From RYN-433 sp036558265 (lineage in GTDB: Bacteria > Planctomycetota > Phycisphaerae > Tepidisphaerales > Tepidisphaeraceae): DNA of 24,303 nucleotides. The stretch lies in NCBI GenBank assembly GCA_036558265.1, contig DATBFY010000592.1, positions 1-24,303 of the forward strand. The letters run 5' to 3'. The translations under genes and the position numbers were made by a program. How positions within the stretch are numbered: position 1 is the stretch's first letter; each line of letters begins with the position of its first letter. The notes under the pieces were generated by a model. The model saw only the letters and a list, made by a program, of their open reading frames with translations. It ran no database searches and was not told the DNA's origin. Below, in pieces: positions 17,901 through 21,834 of the stretch.

Positions 17901-18117
17901 TCGCCGCGCGCAAGCTTCCCGGTCCCGAATCGTCCAGGTTGGTGACTTCGATGAGGCGCCCGCCGCGGCCACCGATCGCATCGGCGCCGAAGCCTTCCGC
18001 ACCCGGAAATGACTTGACGGAACGGGCGGCCACCGCGGGCTCAGCCCAAAGGGGAAAGGACAACGCTACGAGCAACAAGCAACCAACGCCACAACGTGGA
18101 GCGCGGGCCCGTCTCAT
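14956..18117 (-). CDS. Secreted pectate lyase - DUF5060 - DUF4038 (apiosidase-like) fusion
   Basis: A 1053-residue exported enzyme, first gene of the pectin operon. A signal peptide spans about residues 1-31. The pectate-lyase beta-helix (PL1-like, about 35-400) shows FPGAEGFGADAIGGRGG, NLDDSGPGSLRAAM, VIIDHCSVAWG and HHNLYANLGSRTPLMQ, with Arg233 in the position of the PL1 catalytic Arg. A calcium-type DTDHDGIPDAWE repeat (about 429-455) acts as a linker. DUF5060 follows (about 492-577), then a DUF4038/GH140-like TIM barrel (about 589-940) starting at DGTPWWMFGDTQWEAF, with candidate acids Glu752 (LTLEWGP) and Glu870 (IDGEYAY). A final beta-sandwich (about 972-1052) has QFDPRTARR. The acid/base position is Glu where the 2377-5880 protein has the Asp of GGD. 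I start at the ATG at 18115-18117, which begins a proper signal peptide; the frame also opens at a GTG at 18144. No Shine-Dalgarno is seen. Confidence 0.9.
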   Translation of the reverse strand: MRRARAPRCGVGCLLLVALSFPLWAEPAVAARSVKSFPGAEGFGADAIGGRGGRLIEVTNLDDSGPGSLRAAMESSGPRICVFRVSGTITLKSPIRVRTPFLTVAGQTSPGGVQIRGTGEPEGDWGVWFVNGAHDIVLRHLRVRMGGNMKHDAGNNILCYGTAEPGVHDVIIDHCSVAWGSDTQLDWYGSFLDRATFQWNLIGECFMGQHIGGNRAPKNITLHHNLYANLGSRTPLMQHADVFDFRNNVIYNWSGNNASVFGQFALNTSAFGNVVENLWLAGPESGYPYLNVGNGGPTRIDGKAAEAGGTKLYLAGNWGPRSPKGSDNDWTGHGVNTWDFYEFKHDGSTHVVDQRQYDAGKPFPAPEVKCDPVAKLLERVLDTVGACKPSRDTVDQRIIQSVRDGKGTSKGPMTGPWPDLASRAPAPPADTDHDGIPDAWEKAHGLDPNSDRDGPTISANGYSNVENYLNELAGDEVPGLPQGAARPAAGPAAIPRFGIFEENFTQQRTYANPYTAVTADATFVQADGKERSIPLFWGGGNTWRVRFSPDTTGEWSWSIHSNDRGLDGQRGKFTCTTSTRHGGITAMKDYPYHFQHQDGTPWWMFGDTQWEAFADDPAQNLTAKSMREYFTLRAAQGFNYVHAEIIGLVRASNLDASGREQVAFHDYRAESINPAYFDNVDARLAQANALGITVGMILMEPYFTPASSIDPKYRYDNRCWMSFGDDAARLRYARYCVARYSAYNVLFLLTLEWGPAAKPLGREQCVAMFNRIGAEIQKHDPHQRLRGIHDDNGTLPNDFYGEGSEWNTLGQYCQYSGSDYQWPWCDGCTPPDDANCRGRFATPRNRHTLHDEMMDVRLKRDRNRPVIDGEYAYYLRRSVPNHPDVVNRGHSHDRATFRKAAWVLTMSGCYIVPGFWRTYYGGWAGRQTQFQPDDPEARVAVKDLQTFNAFFTQTEDGSRRSWWKLVPHDELVSTSAAGYSYCLAEPQQSYIVYAENTRLTELKIAGPADATYRVTQFDPRTARRTNLNTAANRGTITLSSPDTEDWAFEVVRN

Positions 18118-18233
18118 ATCTGCAACTACTGCATCGCGCACCACCTGTTGTCTGACGTCGAACCCGGCGGCACGTATGCGTCTTGATCAGCAACTCGCCA
18201 GCGCCCGGACCTCCTGACCCTCGCCGCCCCATA

Positions 18234-18255
18234 GCCCCGCATGCACATGCGGGGC
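18234..18255 (+). terminator. Perfect nine-base-pair hairpin in a divergent intergenic region
   Basis: GCCCCGCAT (18234-18242) and ATGCGGGGC (18247-18255) pair perfectly around the loop GCAC, followed by TTTCGTCCCC. It looks like an intrinsic terminator for plus-strand RNA, yet no plus-strand gene lies upstream; it may end a leader or small RNA or act on DNA. Confidence 0.45.
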
Positions 18256-18373
18256 TTTCGTCCCCTCATGGCATTCCCCCCCACCCCCCGATACAATCCC
18301 GCCCCCAATTTCGGGTAAAATCCCCGGAGCGGGTCAGACGACGCGCGTGCCCTCGTCTTATCGTGGCTCGCAC

Positions 18374-18401
18374 TTTTGCCTTTTGCCCGTTGCCTTTTGC
18401 C
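18374..18401 (+). repeat. Tandem TTTTGCC heptamers upstream of the aminotransferase
   Basis: Four consecutive seven-base units: TTTTGCC (18374), TTTTGCC (18381), the variant CGTTGCC (18388) and TTTTGCC (18395), ending 17 bases before the ATG. A near copy of the array lies at 23951-23971. Confidence 0.75.
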
Positions 18402-18418
18402 TTACACCCCGGTGTTCT

Positions 18419-19279
18419 ATGCCCCTCAAAGTCTGGATTGACGGTAAACTCCACGACAAGGAAGACGCCAGGATCAGCGTCTACGACCACGGCCTGCTTT
18501 ATGGCGACGGCGTCTTCGAGGGCATCCGTGTCTACTCCGGACGCATCTTCAAGTGCGACGCCCACCTCCAGCGCCTCTGGGATTCCGCCAAGGCCCTGCG
18601 CCTGACCATCCCCTACACCCGCGACCAGGTCCGGGACGCCATGGAGCAGACCGTCCGCGCCAACAATTTCACCGACTGCTACATCCGCCTGGTCGTCACC
18701 CGCGGCACCGGATACCTCGGGCTCAACCCCAACAAGTGCGCCCGCCCCAGCGTCATCGTGATCACCGACACGATCGAGCTTTATCCCAGGGAGACCTACG
18801 AGCAGGGGATGGCCGTCATCACCGCCACCGTCATCCGCAACCACCCCAACGCGATCTCCCCGCGCGTCAAGAGCCTCAATTACCTCAACAACATCCTGGC
18901 CAAGATCGAGGCCGCCGACGCCGGCGTCCCCGAGGCCATCATGCTCAACCACGAGGGCAACGTCGCCGAGTGCACCGCCGACAACATCTTCATCGTCCGC
19001 GGCGGCCTGGTCCGAACCCCCACCACCACCGACGGCATCCTCGAGGGCATCACCCGCGCCGTCATCCTCGACCTGTGCAAGCGCAACGACATCCCCTGCG
19101 TCGAGCAATCCCTCCAGCGCCACGACCTCTACATCGCCGATGAGTGCTTCCTCACCGGCAGCGGCGCCGAGGTCGTCCCCGTCACCAAGATCGACGCCCG
19201 CCCCATCGGCACCGGCCACCCCGGCCCGATCACCCGCCAGATCATGGACGCCTTCCACCGCCACATCCGCGAAGCGTAG
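18419..19279 (+). CDS. ilvE: Branched-chain amino-acid aminotransferase (fold type IV PLP enzyme)
   Basis: A 286-residue cytosolic enzyme of typical IlvE length. It starts with the family N-terminus (VWIDGKLHDKEDARISVYDHGLLYGDGVFEG, residues 5-35). Lys151 in SPRVKSLNYLNN is the PLP-binding lysine, Glu184 in NVAECTADNIF is the conserved PLP-ring partner, and TDGILEGITR and FLTGSGAEVVPV are the phosphate-binding and C-terminal motifs. It transfers the amino group between glutamate and branched-chain 2-oxo acids in Val/Leu/Ile synthesis; a D-amino-acid transaminase is less likely given the motifs. The ATG at 18419 is chosen from the family N-terminus; in-frame sequence is open upstream to 18347 but is repeat-like. 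There is no obvious Shine-Dalgarno, only the TTTTGCC array. Confidence 0.93.
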   Translation: MPLKVWIDGKLHDKEDARISVYDHGLLYGDGVFEGIRVYSGRIFKCDAHLQRLWDSAKALRLTIPYTRDQVRDAMEQTVRANNFTDCYIRLVVTRGTGYLGLNPNKCARPSVIVITDTIELYPRETYEQGMAVITATVIRNHPNAISPRVKSLNYLNNILAKIEAADAGVPEAIMLNHEGNVAECTADNIFIVRGGLVRTPTTTDGILEGITRAVILDLCKRNDIPCVEQSLQRHDLYIADECFLTGSGAEVVPVTKIDARPIGTGHPGPITRQIMDAFHRHIREA

Positions 19280-19337
19280 TCATTCTTCAACGTTACGCGC
19301 AATAGCGCAACTGCGTTTCCTCCGACGGCGCTAAGCC

Positions 19338-19439
19338 GTCATCCTGAGCGCAGCGAAGGATCTGGCCAGGAAGGGCGGCGATCTCTCGTTCGCGGCAAGA
19401 TCCTTCGGTCGCCGCTAGCCAGGTTCCCTCAGGATGACG
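19338..19439. repeat. Palindromic repeat element (GTCATCCTGAG family)
   Basis: The left arm GTCATCCTGAG (19338-19348) is the exact reverse complement of CTCAGGATGAC (19429-19439), and the inner CGAAGGATCT (19354-19363) is the exact reverse complement of AGATCCTTCG (19398-19407). The whole is a roughly 102-base nested inverted repeat with no coding capacity, of the sort found dispersed (REP/MITE-like) in many bacterial genomes. Confidence 0.85.
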
Positions 19440-19587
19440 GGCCGCGCGGGCGCCCCGCCTGCTCTTTCTCGCCTGTCTGCGTGCCGGGCGTTTGTCGCGG
19501 TGACTCAAAGAAGCAGAGCAGCAGAGAAGCAAAGAATACGTGGGCGTTCGTCGCCCGGCGAGCGGCATGATAGGTGCGCCGGCGCGG

Positions 19588-19593
19588 TATAAC
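19588..19593 (+). promoter_or_regulatory. Candidate -10 box for a leaderless membrane-protein transcript
   Basis: TATAAC (five of six matches to TATAAT) ends seven bases before the ATG at 19601. No -35 match is seen at the expected distance. Confidence 0.35.
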
Positions 19594-19600
19594 ACGGATT

Positions 19601-19870
19601 ATGGCTCACGAAAAGACGCAGCCTGACGTGGACGAACTCGCCCGTCATCGTGCGCACTTTCGCGAGTCGCTGGAGAGCATACCGGTCGCGCTTGCGGTCG
19701 GACTAGGATTGATCGGCCTGGTCTGGTTGATCCGCTTAAAACTCGCGTGGTTCCCGGCACTGTCTTACTGGATCGTCATCGGCATCGGCGTATTCGCCGT
19801 GGGCGGCGACATCATCAACGTCCTGCTGCTGTGGCGGAGAATTCGCGCGGGCGCGAGACGTGAGCCATGA
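19601..19870 (+). CDS. Small membrane protein with two transmembrane helices
   Basis: An 89-residue protein I cannot assign to a family. A charged, His/Glu-rich N-terminus (about residues 1-25) is followed by two hydrophobic helices (about 26-45, containing VALAVGLGLIGLVWLI, and about 52-75, containing YWIVIGIGVFAVGGDIINVLLL), then a basic tail RRIRAGARREP. The positive-inside rule puts the C-terminus in the cytoplasm, and with two helices the N-terminus too. The ATG at 19601 is preferred to a GTG nine codons upstream, which would add an arginine-rich extension. It lies between palindromic repeats and upstream of the TIR gene, but a 206-base gap with a hairpin separates them, so co-function is only a guess. 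Confidence 0.75.
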   Translation: MAHEKTQPDVDELARHRAHFRESLESIPVALAVGLGLIGLVWLIRLKLAWFPALSYWIVIGIGVFAVGGDIINVLLLWRRIRAGARREP

Positions 19871-19891
19871 CCGGCCTGAGCAAACACGAGT

Positions 19892-19951
19892 CCGAGGGGC
19901 GGGAGGAAGGCACCAGCAGGACTCGGGAGTTTCCTTCCTCCCGCCTCTCGG
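19892..19951. repeat. Long inverted repeat / terminator hairpin
   Basis: The arm 19892-19910 (core GGCGGGAGGAAGG) pairs with 19933-19951 (core CCTTCCTCCCGCC) over 19 bases with a single G-T wobble, around a 22-base loop. It starts 21 bases after the small membrane protein's stop and may terminate its transcript; it has no T-run. Related G-rich blocks recur near 21320-21345. Confidence 0.7.
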
Positions 19952-20076
19952 GCACCCCACCCCTCCATCCTGCTTCCTCGCCCTCCACCTCCGGTGGGAA
20001 CGACGCCCGCCTTTCCGATAGCGCCAAATGTGCGTAGGATAGCAAAGCCGCAATATCCGTAGAAAGGTCTGGCGAA

Positions 20077-21258
20077 ATGGAGGTCAGTTTCCCCACCGAT
20101 TCTGACGGATTCCTTTCACAGGAATGCCCCTCCTGCAACCAACGGTTTAAAGTGCGTTTCGTCGAAGGCAATGGCAAGCCCATCTCGTATTGCCCTTATT
20201 GCGGCCATAAGGGGGAGAACTGCTGGCTAACCCGCGAGCAGGCTAAGTATGCGGAGGCGGTCGCGACCGACGTGGTGCTTCGGCCCCAGCTCGAAAAGAT
20301 GGCGCAGGATCTAAGGAGAACGTCGGGCGGTTGGCTCAAGATCGACATGAAGCTCGATCTACCGACGCCGTCAGCGCCTCCTATGGAGACCGATGACGCC
20401 ATGGACCTGTTTCATTTCCCGTGCTGTCAAGAGACGGTGAAGCTTGTCCGTCATCAGCATCATTTCTGCATTGTTTGTGGAGCCGAGGTTGACATGACAA
20501 TCAGCGATGCGAGAAAGGTCTTTCTCAGTCATAAGGGTGTTGATAAGGAGGAGGTGATCGACTTCAAGCACACGTTGCAGCTTATGGGCTACCAGCCATG
20601 GCTCGATGAAGACGCGATGCCCGCGGGGACGTCCTTGGAGCGGGGTCTCCTGCAGGGGATGCAGGACTCATGTGGGGTCGTGTTCTTCATCACCCCCTCG
20701 TTCAAGGATGAAGGTTATTTGGCTACGGAAGTGGACTACGCCATTTCGGAAAAGCGCAAGAAGGGGGATAAGTTTGCCATCATCACGTTGCAGTTCGTTG
20801 ATTCAAAAGGCAACGTCGGGAACATCCCCGAATTGCTGCGCGGTTACGTGTGGAAAAAGCCGAAGACCCAATTGGAGGCGCTACGCGAGATCATCCGTGC
20901 GCTGCCTGTCGTGCCCGGCACGAACGAGTGGCGTAGCGAGATCGCGGGGGTGGTTACGGCACCGAAACAGAAGTCGACGTCAGCTGAGCTTTCGGAAGAG
21001 GCGCAATCAATTCTCAGGACGGCGGCGGGGGCGGACGGGATGATCTTGCACGTGCGGCACCTTGGAGGCGAGCGGATTCAAGTCGGAGGTAAGAACGTCA
21101 TCGCGGGGGACGATCGCCGAGCAATCGCACTCTGGACGGGGGGGCTTGAGGATTTACAGCGTCGTCGGCTTATCAAGGACCGGGGGCACAAGGGAGAGGT
21201 CTTTGAAGTCACGCGGGAAGGCTACGAGGCGGCAGACGGTCTGCCGAAGCCGGGTTGA
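20077..21258 (+). CDS. TIR-domain protein with N-terminal zinc ribbons and C-terminal winged-helix-like region
   Basis: A 393-residue cytosolic protein. The first zinc ribbon has CPSC (Cys17, 20) and CPYC (Cys39, 42); a second cysteine group has Cys116-117 and CIVC (131, 134). A TIR domain (about 147-275) follows: KVFLSHKGVDKEEV (strand A), GYQPWLDEDAMPAGTSL (BB loop), GVVFFITPSF (strand C), and YLATEVDYAISEK with Glu218 at the usual position of the NAD-cleaving glutamate. The C-terminal 305-393 (LSEEAQSIL ... EDLQRRRLIKD ... FEVTREGYEAAD) looks like a winged-helix domain. Bacterial TIR proteins with this glutamate are often NADases in anti-phage abortive infection; no partner (STING, SAVED, Argonaute, ThsA) is adjacent, so this is inference. 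Base composition looks less GC-rich than its neighbours, and the gene is bracketed by palindromic repeats. The ATG at 20077 follows AGAAAGG at a usable distance. Confidence 0.85.
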   Translation: MEVSFPTDSDGFLSQECPSCNQRFKVRFVEGNGKPISYCPYCGHKGENCWLTREQAKYAEAVATDVVLRPQLEKMAQDLRRTSGGWLKIDMKLDLPTPSAPPMETDDAMDLFHFPCCQETVKLVRHQHHFCIVCGAEVDMTISDARKVFLSHKGVDKEEVIDFKHTLQLMGYQPWLDEDAMPAGTSLERGLLQGMQDSCGVVFFITPSFKDEGYLATEVDYAISEKRKKGDKFAIITLQFVDSKGNVGNIPELLRGYVWKKPKTQLEALREIIRALPVVPGTNEWRSEIAGVVTAPKQKSTSAELSEEAQSILRTAAGADGMILHVRHLGGERIQVGGKNVIAGDDRRAIALWTGGLEDLQRRRLIKDRGHKGEVFEVTREGYEAADGLPKPG

Positions 21259-21336
21259 CCCATGCATCTCGCGGCGCACCTTGTAGCGGCTTGGTGCCAC
21301 GAGCGCAACGTGGGAGGCCCGGCGGGGCGGGAGGGT

Positions 21337-21421
21337 GAGGGGCGGAATCGAGAGTCCTTATTAACCTGCCGCGCAGCGGCTTCGCTCCGCCGCTTGACAG
21401 AGGGGGGCGATTCCGACCCTC
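21337..21421. repeat. Imperfect palindromic element with internal hairpin
   Basis: GAGGGGCGGAATCG (21337-21350) and CGATTCCGACCCTC (21408-21421) are reverse complements with one mismatch. Nested inside, AGCGGC (21375-21380) pairs with GCCGCT (21389-21394). The element is about 85 bases and non-coding. Confidence 0.7.
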
Positions 21422-21487
21422 GGGCCCCGAGCGACCCACCGGGCGGATGGGCTCGTCCCTGTCCTTCGAACTCCGACAAAAATGCAT

Positions 21488-21567
21488 CACAGAGATCACC
21501 GAGCACACAGAGCACACAGAGAAGCGAATTAATATCGACCCTCTCTGTGTCCTCTGTGTCCTCTGTG
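21488..21567. repeat. CACAGAG inverted-repeat element
   Basis: Three CACAGAG units (starting 21488, 21506, 21515) on the left face three CTCTGTG units (21543, 21552, 21561) on the right. Spacing is nine bases in the right arm and between the last two left units, with a 21-base AT-richer centre. This is a known type of dispersed element in environmental bacterial genomes and is often mis-annotated as small proteins. Confidence 0.8.
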
Positions 21568-21834
21568 GCTGCGCCTTCAATTCCGCGGGATCCTCATTAA
21601 GTCGCCCTCTCGCCTGCTTGTCTTCGTTTGGGTGCGCGCGTCCCGCCTGCCACCACCCCCCGCGCGCAGACCAAGACCCACCCTCCCCGCAAACCCTCCA
21701 TTGCTCACAACAACCACCCCAACCCCATTAATTCCCAATACTCCATTTCCCCGATAACACTCATCACCCTCTCATCCGCGCGCGGTAATATCAACCCGGC
21801 ACCCGCATCCACATCTTTAGACCCGGGAGGAGCC

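Larger units (their letters stand above)
18118..18418. other. Divergent intergenic region between the pectin operon and the aminotransferase
   Basis: About 300 bases holding the promoters of two divergent transcripts. It contains a perfect terminator-like hairpin at 18234-18255 and a tandem TTTTGCC heptamer array at 18374-18401, both listed separately. I checked the stretch around 18145-18230 for a tRNA because of a GGGTTCGA-like segment on the minus strand, but no T-arm pairs. Confidence 0.6.
19280..19600. other. Repeat-containing intergenic region
   Basis: About 320 bases without a credible gene. It holds the palindromic element at 19338-19439 and, at about 19511-19535, a purine-rich GCAGAG-type repetitive stretch (AAGCAGAGCAGCAGAGAAGC). 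A possible -10 box for the next gene lies at its end. A short minus-strand frame here reads through the palindrome and looks spurious. Confidence 0.65.
21259..21834. other. Repeat-rich intergenic region downstream of the TIR gene
   Basis: About 575 bases without a credible gene. It contains two inverted-repeat elements (21337-21421 and 21488-21567, listed separately), a pyrimidine-rich stretch at about 21640-21730, and finally TAATAT at about 21785 and a Shine-Dalgarno just before the next gene. Short frames here read repeat-derived strings such as TEHTEHTEK and QRTQRTQRG and are not real proteins. Confidence 0.65.

Noticed and set aside
18145..18235. Possible tRNA on the minus strand because of a GGGTTCGA-like segment
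   Set aside because: The expected T-arm halves (CCGGG and TCAGA) do not pair, and there is no acceptor stem.
21447..21731. Small proteins encoded across the CACAGAG element
   Set aside because: Repeat-derived peptides (TEHTEHTEK, QRTQRTQRG, LCVLCVLCG) known as spurious calls from such elements.
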